From Streptomyces hygroscopicus (GTDB lineage Bacteria > Actinomycetota > Actinomycetes > Streptomycetales > Streptomycetaceae), in NCBI RefSeq assembly GCF_026168105.1, contig NZ_LBMW01000007.1, forward strand, positions 124,001 to 188,000: a DNA stretch of 64,000 bases, given 5' to 3'. Made by a program: the position numbers and the translations under genes. Positions 8,185-16,348 of this stretch are shown in pieces. Each line of letters begins with the position of its first letter. The first letter of the stretch is position 1. A model generated the notes under the pieces. The model worked only from the letters and a program-made list of their open reading frames with translations. It searched no databases and had not been told where the DNA came from.

Positions 8185-9558
8185 TCAGCCGATGGTGACG
8201 ACACGTGCCCAGTGCGGCGGGGCGTCGGGGGCGTATTCGGGGTTCTCCTCGTCCATGGAGCGGGCTGGGCGGGGGAAGAGACCGACGACGGTGCGGCAGG
8301 GCGGCGGCGCGGAGGGCCACGGCGTCTGACCATCCGTCAGAGCGACGATCACGTCCGGACGGGGCCGGGAGCGGAGCGCCCGGGCGAAACCGGAGCGCAG
8401 ATCCGTTCCCCCGCCGCCGACCAGTGCGATGTTCTCGGCGCGGCAGAGCGGGACGGCGACCCCGGCCGCCGCGTCGCAGGAGATCACCGAGACCAGGTCG
8501 CGCCGCCCGCCCACCGCCCGCGAGATCGCCGCCACCTCCAGCAGCGCGCTGCCCAGCTCGGCGTCGCTCACCGACCCGGAGGTGTCGATCACGACGCAGA
8601 CCCGGGGCGGCGTACGGCGCAGGCTCGGCAGCAGCACCCCGGGGACACCGGCCGAGCGCCGGGACGGACGCCGGTAGCTGTGGTCCTCGCCCAACCCGGG
8701 CGCGCCCGCCGCCGAGCGGACCGCCGCCCCCAGCAACTGCCGCCACGGCTGCGGCGGATGGAACGCCTCGTCCGCCCACCGGCGCCACCCCTCCGGCGCG
8801 TGGCCCGGTCGGCCCTTGATCCCCTCTGCGACCCGGAAGCGGACTGCGTCCCGCTGCTGCCTGCTCAGCCCGTGTGCCCCGTCGGGCCCCAGCTCCCACG
8901 GCCGGTCCTGCCCGTCGGCACCACTGCCGCAGTCCAGCCAGGCCAGGTCCGCGGCGAGCCCGGACATCGACGCCGTCCGCAGGTACTCCTCCATCAGCAG
9001 CCCGTCGGGCAGCCGCAGCAGCGACGGCAGCACCGCCCCGACAGGCAGGGGCAGACCGTCACCGTAGATGTCGTCGTTGATCTCGAAGTCGGCGGCGATG
9101 TTCCGCCGCAGCCTCCCCAGGCCCTCGGCCGGGGGAACTCCCGTCTCGCTTCGCTCGCCCGGCCCGTGCTCCTCGTGCTCCCGCGCGTACCGCTCGCCCC
9201 GCCCGTGGTGGTCCCGGAGCAGATGGGAGACCTCGTGCACCCAGACGCCCGCCAGCTCCTCCACCGGGGTGCGGGCCACGAAGCCGGGGGAGACGTAGCA
9301 GCGCCAGTGCGCGTCCACCGCCATCGTCGGTACGGACCGGTCCTCCACCACGTGCAGCGCGAAGAGCGCGGCGGCCAGGTAGGGACGGACCTTCACGGCG
9401 TGCAGCCGGGCGGCCAGCAACTTCTCCATGTCCAGCGGGAGTCCGGGCCGGCCGACCGGCGCCGTCGGCACGGTGGCCCGCACGGGGCGCGGCGGCGCGG
9501 GACGGGACATCGGGCGCGGCAGCGGGTGCGACCCCGGGCGCTTCGCGGCCCCCGTCAT
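8185..9558 (-). CDS. vWA-domain protein with N-terminal HExxH putative metallopeptidase domain
   Basis: Product of 457 residues. The start ATG 9558 overlaps the upstream MoxR gene stop by four bases (ATGA), so the two are translationally coupled. The N-terminal half carries HEVSH at 108-112 in a WVHEVSHLLRDHHGR context, the zinc motif of the DUF2201-type putative metallopeptidase domain. The C-terminal half is a von Willebrand A fold with MIDAS residues DTSGS at 325-329, a GGGGTDLRSGF threonine loop and ALTDGQTPW. MoxR ATPases with vWA partners act as assembly or activation chaperones. The residues around 136-146 (ERSETGVPPAEG) are encoded by a palindromic GC-rich stretch and may be an insertion. 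Substrate unknown. Confidence 0.88.
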   Translation of the reverse strand: MTGAAKRPGSHPLPRPMSRPAPPRPVRATVPTAPVGRPGLPLDMEKLLAARLHAVKVRPYLAAALFALHVVEDRSVPTMAVDAHWRCYVSPGFVARTPVEELAGVWVHEVSHLLRDHHGRGERYAREHEEHGPGERSETGVPPAEGLGRLRRNIAADFEINDDIYGDGLPLPVGAVLPSLLRLPDGLLMEEYLRTASMSGLAADLAWLDCGSGADGQDRPWELGPDGAHGLSRQQRDAVRFRVAEGIKGRPGHAPEGWRRWADEAFHPPQPWRQLLGAAVRSAAGAPGLGEDHSYRRPSRRSAGVPGVLLPSLRRTPPRVCVVIDTSGSVSDAELGSALLEVAAISRAVGGRRDLVSVISCDAAAGVAVPLCRAENIALVGGGGTDLRSGFARALRSRPRPDVIVALTDGQTPWPSAPPPCRTVVGLFPRPARSMDEENPEYAPDAPPHWARVVTIG

Positions 9559-10871
9559 CGGCACGCCCCCGTCGCACGCCGGGCGTCGGCCGCCGCCGCG
9601 GCCCGCCCCACAGACCGGTCCGCCAGCCGGGTGAGGCCGACCACCGCGGCCAGCCGCTCCACCGCCTCCGGCACCTCCCAGTCGTCGCGCCGCAGCGCGG
9701 CCAGCGCCGTCGCCGGTGCGACCAGCAGGTCCGGGGCGCCGGTCTCCAGCGCCCGGACCAGCACCGCCCAGCCCGCTTCCCACCGCTCCCGTTCCGGCCG
9801 CGCCCCGACGGCCGCCACCACCGCCTCCAGCGCCGCCTGACGCAGATCGCCCCGCACCGGCAGCTCTGCGGAGGCCGGATCGGCCAGCAGCGACTCCGGA
9901 TCCGGCAGGTCCATCCGGTCCAGATGGGCGAGGAGTTCGAGCCCCGGCCCGTCCCCCACCGCGCCCCGCACCAGCAGCGCCAGCACCTCCCGGGAGACGG
10001 AGGCCGCCGTGCCGAAGGCCAGCAGGGTCAGCGCGGCCTCCCAGCTCCGGGGCGAGGGCCAGGCGCCGCTCCGGCGCGTCTCGGTGCTCGGCAGCCGGTG
10101 TATCAGTGTCGGCCGGGCTTCCAGGAAACCGCAGACCGCGCGCCGGGCGAAGGCCACCGCCTCCGGCAGCCGCTCCGGCACCAGCCGGGGCAGCTCTGCC
10201 CGGGGCCAGACCCCGCCCAGCCCGCGTACCACCACCTCCCGGTCGTGCACCCAGTACAGATGCACGAACCGGTTGGCCAGCGGCGGGCTCAGCTCCCACC
10301 CGTCCGCCGCCGAAGCGCGCGGATTGGCGGCGGCCACGATCCGCACCCCCGGCGGCAGTTGCAGCGCACCGATCCTCCGCTCCAGGACGACCCGGAGCAG
10401 TGCGGCCTGGACGGCCGGGGTGGCGGTGGAGAGTTCGTCCAGGAAGAGCAGCCCCCGCCCGGCCCGCACGAGCTCCACGGCCCACTGCGGCGGCGCCATC
10501 GGCACCCCCTGCACCGCCGGGTCGTCGCCCACGATGGGCAGCCCGGAGAAGTCGGACGGCTCGTGGACACTGGCGATCACCGTCGTCAGCGGCAGGTCGA
10601 GGGAGGTGGCGAGCTGCGTCAGGGCCGCGGTCTTGCCGATGCCCGGCTCGCCCCAGAGCAGCACAGGCAGGTCGGCCGTGACGGCCAGGGTGAGGGCTTC
10701 GAGCTGCTCGTCGGGGCGCGGCTCGGTGGTGGTCGTCCGCAGGAGGGTCAGGAGGCCGTCGGCAAGGGTGAGTTGGGTTCCGGTTCCGGATGCGTCGGCG
10801 GGGATGGGCGCGGGCATGCCGACGGCCGGGACCGGGGCAGGCAGGAGGGTGCTGGAGGTCATGGGCATCAC
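9555..10871 (-). CDS. MoxR-family AAA+ ATPase
   Basis: Product of 438 residues. Walker A is GEPGIGKT (74-81) and Walker B is LLFLDE (141-146); sensor 1 lies in IVAAANPRA, with an ANRFVHLYW arginine-finger region. The order and spacing fit MoxR/CbbQ-type ATPases, which remodel partner complexes using vWA proteins as adaptors. It lies in the middle of a three-gene operon: the unknown gene at 10974 is upstream, and the vWA gene overlaps its stop codon. The C-terminal third is longer and more divergent than in minimal MoxR (about 320) and may bind the dedicated partner. Cytoplasmic. Confidence 0.9.
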   Translation of the reverse strand: MMPMTSSTLLPAPVPAVGMPAPIPADASGTGTQLTLADGLLTLLRTTTTEPRPDEQLEALTLAVTADLPVLLWGEPGIGKTAALTQLATSLDLPLTTVIASVHEPSDFSGLPIVGDDPAVQGVPMAPPQWAVELVRAGRGLLFLDELSTATPAVQAALLRVVLERRIGALQLPPGVRIVAAANPRASAADGWELSPPLANRFVHLYWVHDREVVVRGLGGVWPRAELPRLVPERLPEAVAFARRAVCGFLEARPTLIHRLPSTETRRSGAWPSPRSWEAALTLLAFGTAASVSREVLALLVRGAVGDGPGLELLAHLDRMDLPDPESLLADPASAELPVRGDLRQAALEAVVAAVGARPERERWEAGWAVLVRALETGAPDLLVAPATALAALRRDDWEVPEAVERLAAVVGLTRLADRSVGRAAAAADARRATGACR

Positions 10872-10973
10872 CTGGGGTGGAATAGGGGGAACGGGACGGC
10901 CCGTCCCGGATGTCGTGGGGGCGTGCGGCGCGGAATGCGCGGTGCGGGAAAGGGACTTCGGTCGGGCAGCCGG

Positions 10974-12488
10974 TCAGCGGTGCAGCCCGGTGCGAGGCCG
11001 GGCCCGGCTGCTGCGCTTGCGGCGCATCTCGTGAGGCGTACGACGGTCGAGCCGGGGACGGTGGCCCGCCTCCGCGTGCACTGCGCCCGAGGCGTTCTGG
11101 CCCCCGACCGCCCCGGGGTGCACGGTGACCAGCCCCGACCGGAAGAGCCCGTGGTCGACGCGGCGGGCCGCGGCCGACTCCAGTTCCTCCCGAAGCGGCC
11201 CGTCGCGCAGGACCGCACGGGGACCGAGCAGCCCCTCGACCACGGCCAGCGCCCCGGCGACGTCACCGTGGCCGAGCCGCTCCCGGACCGCGGGCAATGC
11301 CTCCGGGTTGCGATGCACCGCGTCGATCGCCCGCAGGCACGGCAGCGCCGGGCCGCCGAGCGCCACAAGCAGCTCCTCCCGGCGCAGTTGGGCCGGGTCG
11401 TGATCGATCGCCGTCAGTACCCCGTCCCGCAGCGCGATCCGGTGGACCTCGCCCCGGCATTCCACCCGGTGCGGATCGCCGGACTCGGGGGCGGGGCCGG
11501 CCACCGGTGCCGAGCGGGACGCCGCCACCGAGCCGGACGACGCCAGTGCGGTGGCGACGAGCGGATGCAGCCGTTCGGCCGTGACCAGCCCGGCCCGCAG
11601 CAGCTCCAGATCCGGAAGGACCCGGGCCGCCGCCTCCGGTAGCACCGGAAGCGCCGCGACCTCCTGCGGCGGCAGCGCCTCCCGCAGCGGCCGGAACGTC
11701 GGGGCATGGCTGTCGTCGGGGGCGACGAGTTCGAGCACGGCGCGGCTCCGCGCACCGAGCCGCACGGTGAAGGCCCCGCGAGGGCACCCCTCGGCCCGCA
11801 ACAGCAACTCCGCCTCGGCGGCCCAACTTGCCACCGCCCACGCGGAATCGTGGACAGTGGGCCGATCGGGCAGGACTGGCCGATCCCGCAGGGCCGGCCG
11901 ACGGAGTGCGTGGGGCCGGCCGGGCGGCGCCATGGACGATGCCCCGCCCGCACCGCACCGCCGCACCAGTTCGCCACTCCTCCCGGAGTCCCAGAGATGC
12001 CGGTGCAGGTCGAGCCGGAAACGCCGGTCTGGATGCGGGTGCGGATGGTGCCCGGGGGCGCCGTTCCCGGACCCCTCCCACAGGGCCAGGGACATCCGCT
12101 GTCCGGCGTCCGCCCGGGCCGGCGGTGTTCGCACCACCAGCTGCAGCGGCGTGGCGCCGGAACTCCGGTAACGGGCAAGGGAGATGGTGAGGCCGGGCCG
12201 GAGCCGACCGTCGGGGGCGATCCGGGGCATGTGCCAGCGGAGCAGATCCGGCGCCAGCCGGCGCAGATCCGCCCGGAGGCGGGTGACGAGATCGGTGCCG
12301 TGGCGGTCGCGCACGGCGCGCAGATCGAAATCGACATCGATCCGGGCGGCGGCGCAGGCCCCCGCCCAGTCGCCGACCGCACGCCGTGCGGTCGCGGTCT
12401 CGATCATGGACAGTGGCACGGCGTACTCGCGTACGCGCTGCCACATCAACAGGTGGGCCGGAATCTCGTTCGCGACGTGATGTGCCAT
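10974..12488 (-). CDS. Unknown protein, first gene of the MoxR/vWA operon
   Basis: Product of 504 residues. ATG 12488 (MAHHVANEIP) is chosen over GTG 12494 because the AAGGTGA ribosome site sits six bases before the ATG. It is Arg- and Leu-rich, with no signal peptide and no membrane segment. The N-terminal 130 residues look helical with repeated Trp/Arg (MWQRVREYAVP, AVGDWAGACAAARIDVDFDL). A low-complexity His/Pro/Arg tract occurs near residues 150-200. The C-terminus is very basic. I recognise no family. Its constant position before a MoxR ATPase and a vWA-metallopeptidase suggests it is the client or sensor of that module; this is inference. Confidence 0.75.
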   Translation of the reverse strand: MAHHVANEIPAHLLMWQRVREYAVPLSMIETATARRAVGDWAGACAAARIDVDFDLRAVRDRHGTDLVTRLRADLRRLAPDLLRWHMPRIAPDGRLRPGLTISLARYRSSGATPLQLVVRTPPARADAGQRMSLALWEGSGNGAPGHHPHPHPDRRFRLDLHRHLWDSGRSGELVRRCGAGGASSMAPPGRPHALRRPALRDRPVLPDRPTVHDSAWAVASWAAEAELLLRAEGCPRGAFTVRLGARSRAVLELVAPDDSHAPTFRPLREALPPQEVAALPVLPEAAARVLPDLELLRAGLVTAERLHPLVATALASSGSVAASRSAPVAGPAPESGDPHRVECRGEVHRIALRDGVLTAIDHDPAQLRREELLVALGGPALPCLRAIDAVHRNPEALPAVRERLGHGDVAGALAVVEGLLGPRAVLRDGPLREELESAAARRVDHGLFRSGLVTVHPGAVGGQNASGAVHAEAGHRPRLDRRTPHEMRRKRSSRARPRTGLHR

Positions 12489-12636
12489 CAGCACTCACCT
12501 TGCGCGAACGATTCCCCCAATCCGAACGAGGAGAAGTTCTTCATCACCGGCATCATAAGCATCCCGATGACGATCTGTCAGTCACCATTCACCGGGCCGC
12601 GCTCCGTCTCGCGGCCATCTTCATCCGGTCGGCGAC

Positions 12637-12747
12637 GCGGAGTCCAGCGAGCTAGGCGTCGCCCCGTGCGCGCTCCACCTGATGCACGACCGCAAGGAGT
12701 CCGCCCTCAAGGCGTACGGGTCCGCGGCGCTCTGCCCCGTCTACTGA
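12637..12747 (+). other. Possible coding remnant ending in CPVY
   Basis: In one forward frame the sequence reads a compact, codon-biased C-terminus (CALHLMHDRKESALKAYG then SAALCPVY and a TGA). No start codon or ribosome site is present upstream and the frame closes quickly. It may be the 3' remnant of a small cysteine-containing secreted protein. It ends tail to tail with the original end of the broken serine hydrolase (12741). Confidence 0.3.
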
Positions 12748-12895
12748 GTCGGCTCGGCCTTGTCAGCCGCCCCGGCCTGCCCGCCGCAGAACACCACCTT
12801 CAAGAGCTTCTCCAGGGCCTTCGGGAACTCCTGCGCCGGGTCGATTGCGGCGTCCCCGGTGGTCACCGAGGCGGTCAGGGTCCTGCTGCCGTCGG

Positions 12896-13004
12896 GCGAG
12901 CTGTACATCAGCGCCCCGTAGCCCCCCGGGGGGCCCCGTTGTGCTGGAGCGCGAGCTGTACATCAGCGCCCCGTAGCCCCCCGGGGGGCCCCGTTGTGCT
13001 GGAG
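12896..13004. repeat. 55-bp tandem duplication inside the serine hydrolase gene
   Basis: The unit beginning GCGAGCTGTACATCAGCGCC occurs at 12896 and again at 12951, identical through GTGCTGGAG, with a period of 55 bp. Each copy holds a CCCCCCGGGGGG palindrome. The period is not a multiple of three, so the duplication alters the reading frame of the gene on the minus strand. Confidence 0.95.
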
Positions 13005-14049
13005 GACGGTGCCGCCGCAGTTCGGGCCCAGGTCCTGCACGAACAGCCCGAGGCCGTAGCCGAGCTTGCCATGCGGCTTGCGCATCTCGGCAAGCAGCGG
13101 GGCCGGCAGGAGCTTGCCGACCATCAGCGCGGAGATGAACGTGTGGAGATCCTGGGTGGTCGAGATCATGTCACCGGCGCCGGCGAGTAGGGACAGGTTC
13201 TGGCGGGTGACGTCGATCGTCTTCCACTGGCCGGCGTCCTGGTAGCGGTAGTAGCCGTGGGCGTGCGGCCCTGGGATCTGCGTCCGGGTACCCGGCACCA
13301 CGGTGCCCTTCAACCCGAGCGGCCGCAGGATCCGCCGCCGCATCTCCTCGGCGTAGGAGCGCCCGGTGACCTTCTCGATCAGCAGCAGGGCCAGCGTGTA
13401 GTTGGTGTTGGAATAGTTCTGGTCCGTCCCCGGTGCGAACCGCGCCGGCTTGGACAACGCCAGCCGTACCAGCTCCTGCGGCCGGTAGGTGCGGAACCGG
13501 TTGTCCACCCACTCTTTGCCCGTGGCGGGGACCCCCGGCACGACCTTCCCGTCGTCGTAGTACTCGCCGGTGTAGTTGAACAACCCGCTGGTGTGCTGCA
13601 GCAGCATCCGCACGGTGATCCGCCGGTCCAGCCCGAGACGGGGCAGGTAGCCGGCCACCGAGGCGTCCAGCCCGATCCTGCCCTCGGCCACCAGCTGTAA
13701 CACCACTGTCGCGGTGAAGGTCTTGGTGACACTGCCCACCCAGAACCGCCCGTTCGTGGGCGGCTTCGCGCTCTCGCCCAGCTTGCGCACCCCGGCGCTG
13801 CCGACCCATTCGCCCCGCTGATCGTGCACGCGCAGCTGCACCCCGGCGAAACCGGAATCGACGAACGCCTGGATGGCCTTCTGCAGCTCCGGGCGCTCCT
13901 GCCCGGCAGCGGCCTTCGGCACGGCCCTGCTGTCCGCAGCGGCCACCCCGGGTGTGGCCGCCCCGGCCAGCAGCGTGGCCGCCAGCGCCGTGACCCCCGC
14001 TCGCCGTAAGAACCGCGTACGGACCCGGTTGATGCCGTCGAGCACGACC

Positions 14050-14109
14050 TTGTCCTTGCCTGCCTCGCGCAGCCCGTTCTTGTCCTTGCCTGACTTGCGC
14101 AGCCCGTTC
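14050..14109. repeat. 30-bp in-frame tandem repeat near the hydrolase start
   Basis: Two adjacent 30-bp copies (14050-14079 and 14080-14109) differ at only a few positions. They encode a repeated ten-residue block, NGLRKSGKDK then NGLREAGKDK, in the N-region before the signal peptide. Confidence 0.85.
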
Positions 14110-14158
14110 GCCGAGATGGCCGGGTTCGTCATGATGCTGCTCCTTTGGAGGCTGCGGG

Positions 14159-14830
14159 TCAGAGGCTGCGGGCGGTGATGTCGCCGTGGGCGGTGGTCGC
14201 GTGGATGTTCAGACCGGCGCCGGCGCCGTCGGTGTTCTTGAGCGCGTTGTGGATCCGGCCGTGGGCGGTGCCGGCGTCCAGAGCGGCGGAGACTCCGCGG
14301 GCGGCGCCGATCGAGATGTCGCCGGACTCGGTGCGCAGCGTGACGGTGCCGTGCACGGCCTCGGTGACCTGGATGTCGCCCTTTTGGGTGCTGATCTCGC
14401 CGGGGCCGCCCAGGCGGCCGACCGAGACGTCGCCTGCGAGGAGGGTGAGGCGGGCGCTTTCGGTCTCGTCGAGCTTGACCGAGCCCTGCGCTCCCTCGAA
14501 TGCGACGTCGCCGAGTCGTCCGACGCCCCGGAGTTCGGCGCTGGCCGCCTTCGCCTCGAGGCGGGAGCCGGCGGGCAGCTGGACGGTCACCTCGAGGGAT
14601 CCGGAAGCGCCGAGGATCCGGTTCTTCGCCGCCGGGGTCTCGATCCGCAGGACGCCGTCGCCGTAGGCGACCTCGGTCTGCTCCGCCGTCTTCACGTCGC
14701 GGCTCTTGGAGGCGTCGGCGGGCCGGACCTCGACCGTGGTGTCGGCCCGGTCGGCGGCGATGAACCGGATGCGTCCCGCGGGGATGTCGAGGACGGCGGA
14801 GACCGGGGCGGGGGTGTCGAACTTCTGCAT
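14159..14830 (-). CDS. DUF4097-family beta-strand repeat protein
   Basis: Product of 223 residues. ATG 14830 (MQKFDTPAPV) is preferred, as AAAGGAG lies just upstream; a longer frame to 14881 is possible. The protein is a regular series of short beta strands (VRLDET, GDVSVGRLGG, GDIQVTEAVHG, GDISIGAARG, AHGDITARSL), typical of the DUF4097 adhesin-like or toast-rack fold. It has no signal peptide or membrane helix. Function is unknown; in Streptomyces such genes commonly sit beside and under control of a small HTH regulator. Here it precedes the serine hydrolase by 26 bp (same operon) and is divergent from a truncated regulator. Confidence 0.85.
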   Translation of the reverse strand: MQKFDTPAPVSAVLDIPAGRIRFIAADRADTTVEVRPADASKSRDVKTAEQTEVAYGDGVLRIETPAAKNRILGASGSLEVTVQLPAGSRLEAKAASAELRGVGRLGDVAFEGAQGSVKLDETESARLTLLAGDVSVGRLGGPGEISTQKGDIQVTEAVHGTVTLRTESGDISIGAARGVSAALDAGTAHGRIHNALKNTDGAGAGLNIHATTAHGDITARSL

Positions 14831-14946
14831 CGTGCTCTCCTTTGGCGCGTCGTTTCTGACATTGGAAACGCTACGTTGCATTCAACTATCTGGCAACAAA
14901 TGTGTTGCGGAGAATCATCGTTGAGGCAGGTCAGCCGCATAAGATC

Positions 14947-15000
14947 GTTGCAATAGTTTCGAGCCTAATGCAACAATCCTCAGCTTGGCTCATTGCAATG
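14947..15000. promoter_or_regulatory. Inverted GTTGCA repeats, probable operator of the lost regulator
   Basis: The divergent region holds GTTGCA (14947) mirrored by TGCAAC (14969-14974) and a perfect palindrome CATTGCAATG (14991-15000). Further TTGCA and GCAACA copies lie at 14875-14910. The stretch is AT-rich compared with its surroundings. It fits an autoregulated divergent promoter whose regulator gene (15039) is now truncated. Confidence 0.5.
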
Positions 15001-15038
15001 GATTGCAGGTGAACGCTACGGTGGAGGCACTGCGGAAC

Positions 15039-15122
15039 ATGAGGGAGGCTGCGATACCGGGAGGCAGGCCCACCCGGCAGGAACGCCGGCGGATCGCGCT
15101 GGGACTGGCCGACGGCCTCGCC
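15039..15122 (+). pseudogene. 5' remnant of an HTH transcriptional regulator
   Basis: The first 28 codons (MREAAIPGGRPTRQERRRIA, then LGLADGLA) match the start of Streptomyces GbsR/MarR-type regulators. Those begin with an IS30-like HTH, where GLADGL is normally followed by the YAEIARRLGRPTSTV helix pair. Here the similarity stops abruptly at about 15122 and unrelated sequence follows up to the pfkB gene end. I see no continuation in any frame, so the gene appears deleted internally or at its 3' side. The family assignment is from memory of such N-termini and needs alignment. Confidence 0.5.
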
Positions 15123-15236
15123 GGGCCCGCGACGTCCCCCACACGAATGCCGCCCTCGGACGGCACCCCGCGTTCAGGCCGCGAATGGAAAGCCGGCAGT
15201 GGAGTGGATGCCCCCGCGTCGCGGGCCCCGGGGGTG

Positions 15237-16166
15237 TCAGGCCGCCGTCGCCTCGCCGGTCACCGACACCTGGTCCAGCAGTTCCTCGTAGACCCGCGGG
15301 ACGAACTCGCCCGCCACGGGTGCCAGCACCGTGGCCGTGGACAGGGCCACCGCCCGGGCCAGCCGCCTGGGCCACGGCAACTGCTCCACCAGGCCCGACA
15401 GCAGGCCGGCGACCGCCGAATCCCCGGCGCCCGTGGGGTTGCCCCGGACACGGCGCGGCGGGACCGCACGCCAGCGGCCCTCCGCGTTCACGGCGAGCAG
15501 GCCTTCGGCGCCCAGCGAGGCGACCACCGTGTGCGCCCCGCGCCGACGGGCGTCCCGGGTGGCCTGCAAGGGCTCGTGGGAGCCGGTGAGTTCGGCCAGT
15601 TCGTCGACGTTCGGCTTGACGATGTCCGGGCGCGCGGCGACCCCGCGGCGCAGCGGCTCGCCGCTCGTGTCGAGCAGGACGGGCACGCCCACCGTACGTG
15701 CGGTGCGCACCAGTTGGGCGTACGCCCCCACCGGCACCCCCGGCGGCAGGCTGCCGCACAGCGCCACCGCTGTGGCCGAACGCACCAGTTCCCCGTACGT
15801 CTCCAGGAAGGCCGCCCACTCGGGGGGCGCGATCAGCGGGCCCGGCTCGTTGAGCTGGGTGGTGTCGCCGGTGGTCTCGTCGAACACGGCGACGGTGCGC
15901 CGGGTGGCGCCCTCGACCGCGACGAGAGCGTCGACGACGCCGGGGGTGCGCGCCAGCTCTTCCCGCAGGGAGCTGCCCGTCGGGCCGCCCACGAATCCCG
16001 TGGCGGTCACCTCGTGGCCGAGCGCGGCGAGTACCCGGGCCACGTTCAGGCCCTTGCCTCCGGGCCGCTCGGTCACCTCGGTCACCCGGTGCGCGGTGTG
16101 CGGCCTCAGCGCCCCGACGCGGTAGGTGATGTCGAGAGCGGTGTTCAGCGTGACCGTCAGGATCAC
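15237..16166 (-). CDS. PfkB-family sugar (1-phosphofructokinase-like) kinase
   Basis: Product of 309 residues, starting MILTVTLNTALDITYRV. It has the two PfkB signatures: the N-terminal glycine motif RPGGKGLNVARVLAALGHEV and the C-terminal GNPTGAGDSAVAGLL with catalytic Asp in GAGD. The LacC/FruK subgroup phosphorylates fructose-1-phosphate or tagatose-6-phosphate with ATP in the cytoplasm. Close to nagA and nagK, it may act in amino-sugar or galactosamine-type breakdown, but fructose-1-phosphate is not excluded. It lies 182 bp downstream of nagA on the same strand. Confidence 0.88.
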   Translation of the reverse strand: MILTVTLNTALDITYRVGALRPHTAHRVTEVTERPGGKGLNVARVLAALGHEVTATGFVGGPTGSSLREELARTPGVVDALVAVEGATRRTVAVFDETTGDTTQLNEPGPLIAPPEWAAFLETYGELVRSATAVALCGSLPPGVPVGAYAQLVRTARTVGVPVLLDTSGEPLRRGVAARPDIVKPNVDELAELTGSHEPLQATRDARRRGAHTVVASLGAEGLLAVNAEGRWRAVPPRRVRGNPTGAGDSAVAGLLSGLVEQLPWPRRLARAVALSTATVLAPVAGEFVPRVYEELLDQVSVTGEATAA

Positions 16167-16348
16167 CTGGGGGACCTCCCTCGAAAGTCATGACGGCGGG
16201 CTCCGGGCCCCCGTACGTCGGTGTCCAGACGTACCGGAATGCCGGAATGCGCTTGCCGTCGGCGGCGTGCGGAGGCTCGATCATGCCAAATGAGTCGGCG
16301 GTCGGCCCAGTCCCCGGGTCGACCGCCGTACGGCAACAAGCGGATGAA

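Larger units (their letters stand above)
12741..14132 (-). pseudogene. Secreted serine hydrolase (beta-lactamase/DD-peptidase fold), C-terminus disrupted
   Basis: A 389-residue frame (12963-14132) starts after an AAGGAG site and has a long basic N-region, then a signal peptide cut near AAADSRA (about 67). Catalytic motifs are intact: SVTK (Ser134, Lys137), YSN (240-242) and HNG (379-381), as in class C beta-lactamase-like D-alanyl-D-alanine carboxypeptidases and esterases. Right after HNG the frame shifts in a C6G6 run and stops. The expected remaining 60 residues (ALMYSSPDGSRTLTAS... to a TAG at 12741) lie downstream, beyond a 55-bp tandem duplication. Overall the original frame is regained but with a TGA between. 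The final beta strand of the fold would be missing, so activity is doubtful. A sequencing or assembly fault in the GC palindrome is possible. Confidence 0.75.

Noticed and set aside
16205..16245. GGTGTCCAGACGTACC upstream of the pfkB gene as a DasR site
   Set aside because: The CTAGACC core is absent and symmetry is poor compared with the sites at 18504 and 36687.
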